From contig NZ_CAMAPC010000015.1 in NCBI RefSeq assembly GCF_945859825.1, positions 48,005-112,004 of the forward strand: a stretch of 64,000 bases of DNA, in the 5' to 3' direction. Shown here piece after piece: positions 28,799 through 38,987 of this stretch. This DNA comes from Pseudoalteromonas holothuriae (GTDB lineage: Bacteria > Pseudomonadota > Gammaproteobacteria > Enterobacterales > Alteromonadaceae). The notes below the pieces were generated by a model, which was not told the origin of the DNA, made no database searches, and saw only the letters and a list, made by a program, of their open reading frames with translations. Position 1 is the first letter of the stretch, and each line of letters opens with the position of its first letter. A program made the translations under genes and the position numbers.

Positions 28799-30457
28799 AT
28801 GAATAAAAAGTTGCTGGCAGTTGCCGTATCGGCGGTTTTACTTAGTGCATGTAATGACACCGACACAAAAACAGTTGAAGTTATTAAGGAAGTTGAAGTC
28901 ATTAAAGAAGTACCTACAAAGGCAGTTACTTCAGTTAAAAATGTGATCTTAATGATTGGCGATGGCATGGGTCCACAACAAGTGGGTTTGTTGGAAGAGT
29001 ACGCAACGCGTGCGCCTAACTCTACTTATAATGGTCGTGGTAATCAAACAGCGCTATCTAAACTTGCTCATAATGGTCACTTAGGGTTGTCATTGAATGC
29101 GCCACACGGTGCTAATGGCAAGCTAGTTACTGATTCAGCATGTTCTGCAACACAGCTTGCGACGGGGATTGCTGCTGGTTCTGAAATGATTGGTTTAGAT
29201 GATCAAGGTAATATTGTTGAAACGATTTTAGAAAAAGCCAAAAAAGCAGGTAAAGCAACAGGTTTAGTGTCGGATACACGTATTACGCACGCAACACCAG
29301 CGGCTTTTGCTGCACATCAACCTCACCGTTCATATGAGCCTGAAATTGCAGAGCAATTAATTGAAAGTGGTATGGTTGACGTATTGTTATCAGGTGGTGC
29401 TCGAGTGTTTATGCCATCTGATATTAAAACTGATGAAGCTGATAGAAAAGCGATGGCGGATTTAGGCGCGCCTGAAAGTGTTTATAAAAAGTCAAAACGA
29501 AGTGATGACAGAAACTTAGTTATTGAAGCCAAAGAGCAACATGGCTATGCATTGGCTTTTGATAACGCACAAATGCAAAGTAGCGAAGCAGATAAATTAC
29601 TTGGTTTGTTCGCAAACTCAGGTATGGCTGATGGTATTGCATATAAAGCCTGTAAAGCAGACAACAGCTGTACGCAACCATCATTAAAAGAAATGACAGT
29701 TAAAGCACTTGACGTATTATCTAAAGATGAAGACGGCTTTTTCTTGATGATTGAAGGTGGTCAAATTGATTGGGCTGGTCATGCAAACGATGCCGGTTGG
29801 ATGCTTAATGAATTACTGAAATTTGACGAAGCTGTAGAAGCTGTTTATGCGTGGGTTAAAGACCGTGATGACACATTAGTGGTTGTTACAGCCGACCACG
29901 AAACAGGAAGTTTTGGTTTTAGTTATTCGAGCCATAACAAGCCAGAAGCCGTTACATTACCTGGCGATGGTATGAATGGTAAAGACTATAAGCCTAAGTT
30001 TAACTTTGGTGGCTTAGAGATACTAGATACCCTTTACGCGCAAGAAGGGACTTTCTATGACGTTATTGGTGAAGTAAATGGTAACTACGATTACTCAAAT
30101 GCAACTGACCAGCAGTGGAAAGAAGCGATTGAGAAATACACTCCATATACAGTGACTTATGAGCAAGCAGCAAAAGTAAATGCGACGCAAGACGTTAATA
30201 GCAGCGGTTACCCATTACCTCAGTTTGATGATTTCTCTGATTTTTATGTATATGACACTGAAGACTTTACTGCTAAAGTAGGTCGAGTGCTGGCAACGCA
30301 GCAAAATGTAGTGTGGGGTACCGGTACTCATACAGCCGCGCCAGTACCTGTGTATGCATTTGGTCCTGAAGGCGTAACTAGACAGTTCTCAACCATGCAG
30401 CACCATGTTGATATTTCTAATAAGATGATGGCTGCACTAGGCCTTATTGAAGAATAA
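28799..30457 (+). CDS. phoA: Alkaline phosphatase (PhoA family), probable lipoprotein
   Basis: Phosphomonoesterase that releases phosphate from organic esters outside the cytoplasm. The start at 28799 (MNKKLLAVAV) follows ACAGGA and gives 552 residues; an in-frame ATG at 28763 lies upstream. Lipobox LLSA|C with Cys18, then a V/E/K repeat linker (about 26-40). Metal and active-site motifs: MIGDGMG (52-58), nucleophile Ser113 in TDSACSATQ, IEGGQIDWAGHAND, VTADHETGSFG and GTHTAAPVPVYA. The Pho box upstream implies induction by phosphate starvation through PhoBR. Confidence 0.92.
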   Translation: MNKKLLAVAVSAVLLSACNDTDTKTVEVIKEVEVIKEVPTKAVTSVKNVILMIGDGMGPQQVGLLEEYATRAPNSTYNGRGNQTALSKLAHNGHLGLSLNAPHGANGKLVTDSACSATQLATGIAAGSEMIGLDDQGNIVETILEKAKKAGKATGLVSDTRITHATPAAFAAHQPHRSYEPEIAEQLIESGMVDVLLSGGARVFMPSDIKTDEADRKAMADLGAPESVYKKSKRSDDRNLVIEAKEQHGYALAFDNAQMQSSEADKLLGLFANSGMADGIAYKACKADNSCTQPSLKEMTVKALDVLSKDEDGFFLMIEGGQIDWAGHANDAGWMLNELLKFDEAVEAVYAWVKDRDDTLVVVTADHETGSFGFSYSSHNKPEAVTLPGDGMNGKDYKPKFNFGGLEILDTLYAQEGTFYDVIGEVNGNYDYSNATDQQWKEAIEKYTPYTVTYEQAAKVNATQDVNSSGYPLPQFDDFSDFYVYDTEDFTAKVGRVLATQQNVVWGTGTHTAAPVPVYAFGPEGVTRQFSTMQHHVDISNKMMAALGLIEE

Positions 30458-30491
30458 TGTGTTAGCAAGCACAGCCCTTAGACTTTAATGC

Positions 30492-30517
30492 AAAGCCACC
30501 ATTTGGTGGCTTTTTTC
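30492..30517 (+). terminator. Terminator after the alkaline phosphatase gene
   Basis: AAGCCACC-attt-GGTGGCTT followed by a T-run, just before the converging GGDEF/EAL gene. Confidence 0.88.
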
Positions 30518-30520
30518 GCA

Positions 30521-33500
30521 TTATGACTTTAGTTTCTCATTATCAGATATGAAGGCGAGTAAGGCATCTTCAGGCATTGGTTTAGCATAATAATAGCCTT
30601 GGCCAAAATCGCAGCCAGCTGATAGTAAAAGCTGATGCTGCTCATACGTTTCGATCCCCTCTGCAATAACTAATATGCCAAGTTGATGTGCCATCATGAT
30701 CATAGCTTCACAGAGCGCAAGGTCGTCTTTACTATCTGCAATGCCATCTACAAAGCGCTTATCAATTTTAATATAGTCGGTATCCATTTGTTTAAGATAC
30801 GCTAATGACGAATAACCGGTACCAAAGTCATCTAATGCTAGAGAAAACCCTTGCGCAGTAAGTGCATTTAAGCGCTTTTGAGTACGCGGCTGGGCATTCA
30901 TCACTAATCCTTCGGTAATCTCAATAACAATATCTTGTGCTTGCAAATCAAGCGCTTGTAATTGCTTATACCATTTACTTAAATGGCATATTTTAGATGT
31001 AAATTGCACCGGAGAGACATTAATGCTCAATTGAAGCTGTTTACCCGTCGCTTGTACTTTAGTTAACGTATTGCAAGCAGTTGTGAATATAAACTCCCCC
31101 ATTTTGTTTATGAGCTGAGTTTCTTCTGCAAGAGGAATAAAGCTATCGGGGCGGATAAGCCCTTTTTGCGGATGTTGCCAACGTATTAATGCTTCTGCTT
31201 TACATATTTTTTGAGTTTTTAAATCAACGATGGGCTGATAAAACAGACAAAACTGTTGCTCTTGCTGCGCAATGCGCAAATCTTTGAGTAGTCGCATACG
31301 GCTTTCTGCATGTTCGCGCATTTCATTACTGAAAAAAGCATAACCGCTGCGCCCTTGTTGTTTTGCTTGATACATGGCTTGGTCTGCCGCTTTTAGCAAG
31401 TGTTCACTACTGGTACCATCTCCAGGAGAGCGTGCAATTCCGATACTGGCGCTGATATGAAATGATTCATTACCAATATTTATTTTTGGTTGTAATTGCT
31501 TAAGTACTTTATCAGCCAACTCTATCAGTGTGTTGTCATTTCCTAGATAGTGAGTTACAAGTACAAACTCGTCGCCACCTATTCGAGAAACCAAACTGCA
31601 AAGTGGACTGAGCAGGTTAAGTCGGTTGGCAACTTCAGTTAGCAGTTGGTCACCATAAAAATGGCCAAGGGTATCGTTGATGTCTTTAAAGTGATCTAAG
31701 TCGAGCAATAAAATAGCTAGCTGTTGTTTTCCTTGGTTCAATCGGCTTTTTAAATGACGTTTTAGCTGAGTGCGATTGGCCAGCTCTGTGAGCTGATCAT
31801 AGTGAGCTTGACGCCAAATCAACTCATCTTGCTGCTTTTTTTCGGTAATATCAGTAAATATAGCAACGCGGCGATAGGGCTCAGCATTACTGTCGTAAAC
31901 GCTATTAATGGTTAGCCATTCAGTAAATAGTTCGCCATTTTTTCGGCGGTTAACTATTTCGCCTTGCCATTTACCGTGATTTTCTAGTTGTTGCCACATA
32001 TTGGTATAAAATGACTGTTCATGTTTGCCTGACCCTAACACTGCGGTGGTCTTACCTACGACTTCAGAACGTTTGTAACCAGTAACATGACTAAATGCAG
32101 GGTTAGTATCTAGAATGTAGCCATTGGCATCCGTGATCACCATTCCTTCACTACTATTGTTATAGACCAAAGCTGCAAGGTTGATGGCTTCTTCTTGTTT
32201 CTTGCGTTGACTGATATCACGAACGACTAAAATTGCTTGTGCATGGTCGAGGATTGGGCTTAAACGGCACTCAAAAACGTGACGTTTGTTATTCTCAACA
32301 ATTGAAAATTCCAACTGACAATGTGAATGAGCACTAAGCTCTGCAAGGTGCTTGAGTAAGCGTTGATAAATATGCTCTGGGAAAATGTGCGCTAATACAG
32401 AGGCGCGTTTTGCAAATTCTCCATGGCGCATCAAAATATTACCTTGCTTATCTAATCTTAGATAGCTATCTGGTAGTGATGCTAATAAGGCACTTAGCTC
32501 AGCATGTTTATGAGAGAGGGCTGACTCAATACTCAAGCGAATATTTGCCATTTGTTCAAACCGTAAAGCGATAGCATTAAATTCTGGGGTTTGTGATTTT
32601 TGAGACCAACGTACAGGCTGCCCTTGAGATAGGCTTTCAATGGCATTGAGCAAGTTTTTCAGCGGTTTTAGAATGACTCGCTGTAAGCGCCAATGTGCTT
32701 GCCAAATTAATAAAGCAATAGCCAATACAAATAATAATAAAGTAATGGCAACTTCTTTATTTGCTTGTGTAATTGCTTGTTCAAAAGGCAACGAAACATG
32801 GACGTCTAAAGAGTTTTGAGTATCACTGATAGCTAGAGGGAGCGTAAAGTAGATACGACGATGCCCATTGTCATCATTTAATATATGTGTTTGATTTGAC
32901 GCTAAAGTTGGCCAACTGGCATTGCTTGGCGTACCTAATAATGCTGGGTTAAATGGTGATTGCGCAATGATGTTTTGATTGACGTCACTTAACATCACTT
33001 GACTACCTTGTGGCAGGGGTAATTTGGCCAAGGTGTGACTCCATCTGTCTAGAGGTTTTACTGCAACTAAGATTGAGAGAATCGCATTATTATCATCAAA
33101 TACGGGCATTGCAAAATTAACGGTTGCTTGGTTTACTGAGCGGTCTTGTTGGAACTGGCCAATGGTAAATTGCTCCAATGACAAAGCTTTTTGAAAGTAC
33201 TCTCGATCAGTGATGTTGATAGCACGAGTACTTGTTTGCAAAGAACAGATGACGTCACCATTGGGTGCGACAATGCCAATATTGGCAATATTGGCGGACA
33301 ATAACCGTGCATGTGAGAGTAACTCTGGACACTGACCATAGGTGAGGTTGCGTACACTTTCATGGTTAGCAAGCTGGGTTAACAACGCCTTCGTATCAGT
33401 AATTTCAGTACTTTGTACTGCTACGATATGCTTTGCCAGTAGCAGGGCATGATGCTCGCTTTGCTCTAATATTTCGGCTCGTTCATCTAATAGTTGTGCA

Positions 33501-33583
33501 AATATCACTAGAAGGCCAGGAACACAAATAAGAAACAGCAAACGATAGAAGCGTTGCGGTATTGATAAATTAGAAATAATCAC
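30521..33583 (-). CDS. Membrane-bound GGDEF/EAL cyclic-di-GMP regulator with PAS sensors
   Basis: Makes and/or degrades cyclic di-GMP. Order in 1020 residues: membrane segment (about 11-31), periplasmic Cache-like sensor (about 40-270), second membrane segment (about 278-296), HAMP-like region (about 300-350), two PAS domains (about 360-455 and 465-580), GGDEF (about 590-750; intact GGDEF at 669-673) and EAL (about 770-1010; EAL at 797-799, DDFGTGYSS present). Both catalytic signatures look intact; no RxxD inhibitory site is visible ahead of GGDEF. It stands alone, divergent from mraZ. The ligand is unknown. Confidence 0.92.
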   Translation of the reverse strand: MIISNLSIPQRFYRLLFLICVPGLLVIFAQLLDERAEILEQSEHHALLLAKHIVAVQSTEITDTKALLTQLANHESVRNLTYGQCPELLSHARLLSANIANIGIVAPNGDVICSLQTSTRAINITDREYFQKALSLEQFTIGQFQQDRSVNQATVNFAMPVFDDNNAILSILVAVKPLDRWSHTLAKLPLPQGSQVMLSDVNQNIIAQSPFNPALLGTPSNASWPTLASNQTHILNDDNGHRRIYFTLPLAISDTQNSLDVHVSLPFEQAITQANKEVAITLLLFVLAIALLIWQAHWRLQRVILKPLKNLLNAIESLSQGQPVRWSQKSQTPEFNAIALRFEQMANIRLSIESALSHKHAELSALLASLPDSYLRLDKQGNILMRHGEFAKRASVLAHIFPEHIYQRLLKHLAELSAHSHCQLEFSIVENNKRHVFECRLSPILDHAQAILVVRDISQRKKQEEAINLAALVYNNSSEGMVITDANGYILDTNPAFSHVTGYKRSEVVGKTTAVLGSGKHEQSFYTNMWQQLENHGKWQGEIVNRRKNGELFTEWLTINSVYDSNAEPYRRVAIFTDITEKKQQDELIWRQAHYDQLTELANRTQLKRHLKSRLNQGKQQLAILLLDLDHFKDINDTLGHFYGDQLLTEVANRLNLLSPLCSLVSRIGGDEFVLVTHYLGNDNTLIELADKVLKQLQPKINIGNESFHISASIGIARSPGDGTSSEHLLKAADQAMYQAKQQGRSGYAFFSNEMREHAESRMRLLKDLRIAQQEQQFCLFYQPIVDLKTQKICKAEALIRWQHPQKGLIRPDSFIPLAEETQLINKMGEFIFTTACNTLTKVQATGKQLQLSINVSPVQFTSKICHLSKWYKQLQALDLQAQDIVIEITEGLVMNAQPRTQKRLNALTAQGFSLALDDFGTGYSSLAYLKQMDTDYIKIDKRFVDGIADSKDDLALCEAMIMMAHQLGILVIAEGIETYEQHQLLLSAGCDFGQGYYYAKPMPEDALLAFISDNEKLKS

Positions 33584-33788
33584 ACCTAGAAGTACCAGTA
33601 AAACGATCTTGTATAATACTAAACTGTGACTCTATGCGCCAAGTAATTAGGCGTTTTTTATTAAATATTTACACCATTTCGGTGCACACGATCTATGCGT
33701 TTTAAGTAGTCAAAAATAAAATTTATTATTTTCCTGCTGATAAAATACTGTAATTTTTCTGTTAGGAAGTCGTGGATTTCAATAGTTC

Positions 33789-33802
33789 CCACTTTTTTCC
33801 AC
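33789..33802 (-). promoter_or_regulatory. Possible reverse-oriented MraZ box pair
   Basis: On the minus strand GTGG repeats twice with a 10-nt period (CCAC at 33789-33792 and 33799-33802 on the plus strand), like the plus-strand operator but facing the GGDEF/EAL gene. Confidence 0.35.
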
Positions 33803-33872
33803 CTAATTCATACACTTTCACTAAACCCGCATTTTTTCTGGCCTCAAAAGCAATAGCAAAGCTCATATTTGC

Positions 33873-33902
33873 TTGACATAAAGTGCTGTCAAGCCCTAAA
33901 CT
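33873..33902 (+). promoter_or_regulatory. Promoter of the dcw cluster (PmraZ)
   Basis: Perfect -35 TTGACA at 33873-33878 and -10 TAAACT at 33897-33902 with an 18-nt spacer, directly upstream of the MraZ boxes. Confidence 0.7.
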
Positions 33903-33910
33903 GTACTATC

Positions 33911-33944
33911 GTGGTAAAAAGTGGTTTTTAGTGGATCAAATTGG
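33911..33944 (+). promoter_or_regulatory. MraZ operator, four direct repeats
   Basis: GTGG at 33911, 33921 and 33931 and TTGG at 33941, a strict 10-nt period just after the promoter. MraZ is known to repress its own operon through such direct repeats. Confidence 0.8.
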
Positions 33945-33981
33945 ATCTTGAACGCTAAGCGAGGTTGAGGTTGGTTTTTTA

Positions 33982-34440
33982 ATGTTCAAAGGTGCAAGCT
34001 CATTGAGCTTAGATGACAAAGGTCGTTTTGCGGTACCAACTAAGTACCGACAACAGCTGCTGTCTGAAGAGCAGGGCGCACTGATCTGCACTATTGCTAT
34101 TAATGAACCATGTCTATGGCTTTATCCCATGAGCGAATGGTATGAAATCGAAGCTCGCTTACAAAAACTATCCAATATGAACCCCAGAGCAAGGCGTTTG
34201 CAGCGTATGTTACTGGGTCACGCTACTGAATATCAACTAGACAAAAATGGTCGTATTTTATTAGCACCTTCATTGCGCACCCATGCTGGATTGAGCAAGA
34301 AGGTTATGCTGGTTGGGCTGTTAAATAAGTTTGAGATCTGGGACGAAGATCGCTGGCATCAACAGATGCAACTTGACACTGAACTTGAACGTGGTGGTGA
34401 GTTTGAAGCGTCTCCAGAGCTCGATAATTTCTCGCTGTAA
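33982..34440 (+). CDS. mraZ: MraZ, transcriptional regulator of the dcw cluster
   Basis: AbrB-fold DNA-binding protein that represses the division and cell-wall cluster by binding repeats at its own promoter. The 152 residues contain the two MraZ half-motifs SLDDKGRFAVPTKYR (about 9-23) and LDKNGRILLAPSLR (about 84-97). It is the first gene of the cluster; rsmH follows. The operator at 33911-33944 fits autoregulation. Confidence 0.96.
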   Translation: MFKGASSLSLDDKGRFAVPTKYRQQLLSEEQGALICTIAINEPCLWLYPMSEWYEIEARLQKLSNMNPRARRLQRMLLGHATEYQLDKNGRILLAPSLRTHAGLSKKVMLVGLLNKFEIWDEDRWHQQMQLDTELERGGEFEASPELDNFSL

Positions 34441-34464
34441 TTGAAAGTAAGGCAAAATTTGAGC

Positions 34465-35400
34465 ATGACGGCGCAATTTCAACATGTGTCGGTGTTGATG
34501 GCAGAAACGTTAGACGCACTCGCTATTAACCCACAAGGCATATACATAGATGGCACATTTGGCAGAGGCGGTCATTCGGGGCAGATTTTGTCACGTTTAG
34601 ACTCGCAAGGCCAGCTACAAGCAATTGACCAAGATCCTCAAGCCATTGAGGCAGCAAAAAAATTTGCTGATGATACCCGTTTTGCGATAGCTCATTCACG
34701 TTTTTCAAATATTAAAGAAGTTGCTCTGCAAGCTGGTTTGCTTGGTAAAGTAGATGGCATCTTATTAGATATAGGTGTTTCGTCACCGCAGTTGGATGAC
34801 GCTCAACGTGGTTTTAGTTTTATGAACGACGGACCGCTTGATATGCGAATGAACCCAACGGCAGGTCGCAGTGCTGCCCAATGGTTGGCTGAGGCTGATT
34901 TAGAAGATATTACCTTTGTTATCAAAAAATACGGTGAAGAAAAGTTTGGCCGTCGTATCGCACACAAAATTCTTGAAACACGTGAGCACACACCTATCAC
35001 AACAACTAAGCAGTTAGCAGAGCTGGTTGACGAAGCCGTACCAGTAAAAGATAAGCATAAACACCCAGCCACACGCACTTTCCAAGCCATTCGAATTTAT
35101 ATTAATAGTGAGCTGGAAGAAATTCAAACTGCGCTACAAGCGTCGATAGAAGTACTCAAGCCGGGCGGGCGTTTAGTGGTGATTTCGTTTCACTCTTTAG
35201 AGGATCGGATCGTAAAACAGTTTATTAAGAAGCAGAGTAAGGGAGAAGCGGTGCCCAGAGGTCTGCCTTTAACGGATGCACAACTTAAACAAAACCTGAC
35301 GTTAAAGGCAGTGGGCAAAGCTATTAAACCAAGCGTAGAAGAAGTTGCAATGAACCCAAGAGCTAGAAGCTCAGTATTAAGGGTGGCGCAAAAACTGTAA
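34465..35400 (+). CDS. rsmH: RsmH, 16S rRNA N4-C1402 methyltransferase
   Basis: Methylates N4 of C1402 in 16S rRNA, the same nucleotide as RsmI above. The ATG at 34465 gives 311 residues and aligns with known N-termini ([14 protein letters not shown]); a TTG at 34441 would add eight unlikely residues. SAM-binding [10 protein letters not shown] (about 27-36) and [14 protein letters not shown] at the C-terminus are clear. The stop overlaps the ftsL start (taatg). Confidence 0.95.
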   Translation: MTAQFQHVSVLMAETLDALAINPQGIYIDGTFGRGGHSGQILSRLDSQGQLQAIDQDPQAIEAAKKFADDTRFAIAHSRFSNIKEVALQAGLLGKVDGILLDIGVSSPQLDDAQRGFSFMNDGPLDMRMNPTAGRSAAQWLAEADLEDITFVIKKYGEEKFGRRIAHKILETREHTPITTTKQLAELVDEAVPVKDKHKHPATRTFQAIRIYINSELEEIQTALQASIEVLKPGGRLVVISFHSLEDRIVKQFIKKQSKGEAVPRGLPLTDAQLKQNLTLKAVGKAIKPSVEEVAMNPRARSSVLRVAQKL

Positions 35401-35723
35401 TGAGTAAAAACACAGATCGACAGCCAAAACTATTTGTTGAAATTATTCAGGGTTTGTTTGCACACAAATTCACTCTGTTTTTACTGCTGTCGATTTTTGT
35501 CACTGCCTTGGCTGTTGTACAGGTCACTCACCTCACCAGAGAGCAATTAATAGCACAAGATGAATTATTGCAACAGCGAGATGAACTCGACTTACAATGG
35601 CGCTATTTGTTGGTGGAAGAAGAGTTTTACTCACAACATGCGCGAATAGAAGAGATAGCGAAGACGCAACTGAATATGCAACGCCCAACCAGTAAAGATG
35701 AACAAGTGATGGTGCTACAGTGA
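35400..35723 (+). CDS. ftsL: FtsL, division-complex bitopic protein
   Basis: Small protein of the FtsQLB complex that activates FtsWI. The 107 residues have a cytoplasmic N-terminus, one membrane segment (about 26-45) and a periplasmic coiled coil (about 50-95). Sequence is poorly conserved in this family; position between rsmH and ftsI supports the call. Confidence 0.92.
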   Translation: MSKNTDRQPKLFVEIIQGLFAHKFTLFLLLSIFVTALAVVQVTHLTREQLIAQDELLQQRDELDLQWRYLLVEEEFYSQHARIEEIAKTQLNMQRPTSKDEQVMVLQ

Positions 35724-37531
35724 ATAAGTCAAAAGCAGTCACTAGTCTTATCACTTGGCGTTTTGTTTTGGTATGCGTTTTGATGGTTTTGGTATTTTTA
35801 ACCTTAGTAGCGCGTGCTGCTTATTTACAGGTTATTGAGCCTGATAAAGCGCGAGCTGAAAATGCTAAACGGACTGTGCGAGTAGAAAAGCTAAAAGTAC
35901 AGCGAGGCATGATATTTGACCGCAATGGTAAAGAACTTGCGGTAAGTGTGCCCGTAGTCAGTGTATATGCAGACCCAAAAGCACTTGATAAGTCGATTGC
36001 TAAAAAAGTGCTAAAAGAGGCACGTAAAAAGGGTGAAGACTATAAAGCAATAGCTGAAAATGAAGCTGAGATGGCTCGACGTAAGCAAGCTTGGTATACC
36101 AGTGAGCTACGTTGGCGAGAGCTGGCTGATGTTCTACAAATCAAAAATGACGAAGTTGATAGTCGCTTGCGTAACGACCCAAGCAGACGCTTTATATATC
36201 TCAAGCGCCAAGTGACTCCGGCAGTTGCCAACTATATTAGTCAACTTCGCCTGCCCGGTATTCATTTGCTAGATGAGTCAAAGCGTTTTTACCCAAGTGG
36301 CGAGGTAACTGCGCACATTCTAGGATTTACCGATATTGATGGTAAAGGTATCGAAGGCATTGAACGTTTATTTGAAACTGCACTGACTGGCGCTGAAGGT
36401 AGACGCACGGTGCGAAAAGATGCTCGAGGGCGTGAAATTCAAGTGCTTTCAGAAGAACAACGTGTAGAGCCTGAAAACATTGAATTAAGTATTGATTTGC
36501 GTATTCAAGCGATTGCTTATCGTGCTTTAAAAAGTGCTGTATTAAGTTATAAAGCCACATCAGGGTCTGCCATGGTGGTTGATGTTAAAACTGGTGAAGT
36601 CTTGGCAATGGTAAACAGCCCCAGTTTTAACCCTAATGATATGCGTGATGCTGCACCTTATAAGCGTCGTAACCGCGCCATTACAGACCTTTTTGAACCG
36701 GGTTCAACGCTAAAGCCATTGGCTGTATTAGCAGGCCTTGATTATGGTGCAATTGAGAGCAGTGATACGGTAAATACTCACCCAGGGTGGATGCGTCTAG
36801 GCGGCTCCCTTGTGGAAGATACGCGTAACCATGGTGAAATGACGTTACGTGAAATTTTAAAAATCTCTAGCAACATGGGGGTTGCTAAAATAAGCCAAAT
36901 GCTGCCAAAAGATTATATGGTTGGCTTATATCAAAAGGTTGGATTTGGAGAAGATACAGGCACTATGATGGTTGGTGAAAGTAGTGGTTTATTTTATCCA
37001 AATCGTCGCTGGTCAGATTTTGAAATTGCTACTCTAGCTTATGGTTATTCGGTAGCAGCAAGCACGGCGCAAATTGCACGTTTATATTCGTTATTCGGCT
37101 CTGGCGGTGTATTGCGTCCTTTAACTATTTTAAAACAAAAAGCTCCGCCCCCAGGTGAGCGTATTTTTGAGCAAGACGATGTACACGCTGTAGTAGAAAT
37201 GATGGAATCGGTATTTGAAAAAGGAGGAACTGCATCCAATATCAAAGTAGATGGGTATCGCGCTGCAGGCAAAACGGGTACTTCTGAAAAAGCCATCGCA
37301 GGTGGTTATGGTGATGAGTATGTAGGGTATTTTGCGGGGGTGGCACCAGTAAGTGACCCTCGTTTGGCAGTAGTGGTAATGGTTAATGAACCTGGTGGAG
37401 ATGTGTATTATGGAGGTCATACTTCAGGGCCTGCATTTGCAGAGATCATGTCAAATGCATTGCGTATTTTAAATGTTGCACCAGATAAAGGTAGGGTTGC
37501 CTATATATCGGAGTTAAGCAATGAGTCGTGA
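35720..37531 (+). CDS. ftsI: FtsI (PBP3), septal peptidoglycan transpeptidase
   Basis: Division-specific class B penicillin-binding protein. It starts at a GTG overlapping ftsL by 4 nt. The 603 residues hold a membrane anchor (about 14-34), a pedestal domain and the transpeptidase domain with SxxK as S329-T-L-K332, SSN (in KISSNMGVA) and KTGT. It is about 15 residues longer than E. coli FtsI, with a charged helical insert near 96-135. It overlaps murE by 11 nt. Confidence 0.96.
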   Translation: MNKSKAVTSLITWRFVLVCVLMVLVFLTLVARAAYLQVIEPDKARAENAKRTVRVEKLKVQRGMIFDRNGKELAVSVPVVSVYADPKALDKSIAKKVLKEARKKGEDYKAIAENEAEMARRKQAWYTSELRWRELADVLQIKNDEVDSRLRNDPSRRFIYLKRQVTPAVANYISQLRLPGIHLLDESKRFYPSGEVTAHILGFTDIDGKGIEGIERLFETALTGAEGRRTVRKDARGREIQVLSEEQRVEPENIELSIDLRIQAIAYRALKSAVLSYKATSGSAMVVDVKTGEVLAMVNSPSFNPNDMRDAAPYKRRNRAITDLFEPGSTLKPLAVLAGLDYGAIESSDTVNTHPGWMRLGGSLVEDTRNHGEMTLREILKISSNMGVAKISQMLPKDYMVGLYQKVGFGEDTGTMMVGESSGLFYPNRRWSDFEIATLAYGYSVAASTAQIARLYSLFGSGGVLRPLTILKQKAPPPGERIFEQDDVHAVVEMMESVFEKGGTASNIKVDGYRAAGKTGTSEKAIAGGYGDEYVGYFAGVAPVSDPRLAVVVMVNEPGGDVYYGGHTSGPAFAEIMSNALRILNVAPDKGRVAYISELSNES

Positions 37532-38987
37532 CATCAGTCTGGTGCTTAAAGATTTTGACGTACAGTGCTTGCCTGTGATGGTGAGTGACTTGCGTTTAGA
37601 CAGCCGGCAGTTACAAACGGGTGATGCATTTGTTGCATTAAGAGGCCACCAATTAAACGGTGAAGATTTTGCAATATCAGCACTAGAACAAGGTGCCCAA
37701 TGTGTTTTAATTGACGCTGATAGCGAACTGGCCGCCACCCGTGATGCATTTATTCCCGTGCCCAAACTAAGCAAAAATATTGCAAAAATAGCTGCGCACT
37801 TTTATCAGCAGCCAAGTCAAAAGCTTTGTAGCGTTGGGGTTACTGGTACCAATGGCAAATCAACGACGACCACCATGATTGCCAATCTAGCACAGTTGTG
37901 TGGTACGCCTTCAGCAGTGATTGGTACGTTAGGGTTTGGACAACCTGAGCAGTTAACCGAACTTGCCAATACCACGCCATCAAATGTTGATTTACAACGT
38001 ATTTTATCCCAGCTGAGTGAAGATAATGAGCTCGTAGCTATGGAAGTTTCTTCTCATGGGCTAGTGCAAGGGCGCTTAGATGAAACCGAGTTTGACGTTG
38101 CGGTATTTACGAACTTATCGCGAGATCACTTAGATTATCATGGTGATATGCAGCGTTACGCGCAAGCAAAATTAGCACTTTTTCAAAAGCATAAACCACA
38201 CTTTAGTGTTTTAAATATAAATGATGCATACGCACAGCAATGGTTACGTGAGCATCAGTTCAAACATGTTGTTGTATATGGTAAAAAGCCTTTGCAAGAC
38301 TCTTATCAGCAGTATGTCTGGTTTGAAGATGTTACGTTTAATAAGCAAGGGGTTGCCTTTTCAATTACCAGTAGTTGGGGAAGCGGAAGGGTAAGCGCTG
38401 CGCTTTACGGGCAGTTTAATGTTTATAATCTTGTCGCCGCAATTACCACGTTGCTAACGCAAGGGTATAGATTTGAGCAGTTATTAAGTGCTGCTGGACA
38501 ATTAGAACCCGTTGCAGGAAGAATGCAGCCACTGAGTGTGAAAAATAAACCAACCTGTATTGTTGATTATGCGCATACGCCCGAAGCATTAGAGCTGGCC
38601 TTAAAAGCACTGCAACAGCATGTACCTGGTAATGTGGTGTGTGTATTTGGTTGCGGTGGCGATAGAGACAAAGGAAAGCGCCCTTTAATGGCGCAAGTTG
38701 CAGAGCGTAATGCGGATAAATTAGTGATCACCAGTGATAACCCTCGCAGTGAAGACCCTCAAAGTATTATTGATGACGTTAAGGCTGGACTCAGCAAGCC
38801 TGAGTATGCTGTGTGCAAAATTGATAGGGCAGAAGCTATTCGCTATGCAATTGAGTTAGCACCAAAAAATGGTGTGGTGTTGATTGCTGGTAAAGGGCAT
38901 GAGAATTACCAAATAATTGGAAGTGAGCGCTTAGAGTTTTGTGATAGGCGTTATGTGGAAGCCATTTTGCATGAGGTAAATGCATGA
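37521..38987 (+). CDS. murE: MurE, UDP-MurNAc-tripeptide synthetase (meso-diaminopimelate)
   Basis: Adds meso-diaminopimelate to UDP-MurNAc-L-Ala-D-Glu. The 488 residues show the ATP site GTNGKST (109-115), Mur-ligase middle-domain motifs (EVSSHGL, DYAHTPE) and the diaminopimelate-specific DNPR in TSDNPRSEDP. It overlaps ftsI upstream and murF downstream by a few nt. Confidence 0.97.
   Translation: MSRDISLVLKDFDVQCLPVMVSDLRLDSRQLQTGDAFVALRGHQLNGEDFAISALEQGAQCVLIDADSELAATRDAFIPVPKLSKNIAKIAAHFYQQPSQKLCSVGVTGTNGKSTTTTMIANLAQLCGTPSAVIGTLGFGQPEQLTELANTTPSNVDLQRILSQLSEDNELVAMEVSSHGLVQGRLDETEFDVAVFTNLSRDHLDYHGDMQRYAQAKLALFQKHKPHFSVLNINDAYAQQWLREHQFKHVVVYGKKPLQDSYQQYVWFEDVTFNKQGVAFSITSSWGSGRVSAALYGQFNVYNLVAAITTLLTQGYRFEQLLSAAGQLEPVAGRMQPLSVKNKPTCIVDYAHTPEALELALKALQQHVPGNVVCVFGCGGDRDKGKRPLMAQVAERNADKLVITSDNPRSEDPQSIIDDVKAGLSKPEYAVCKIDRAEAIRYAIELAPKNGVVLIAGKGHENYQIIGSERLEFCDRRYVEAILHEVNA

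Noticed and set aside
33133..33372. Minus-strand 79-codon frame within the GGDEF/EAL gene
   Set aside because: It is a different frame of the same strand as a long intact protein; shadow.
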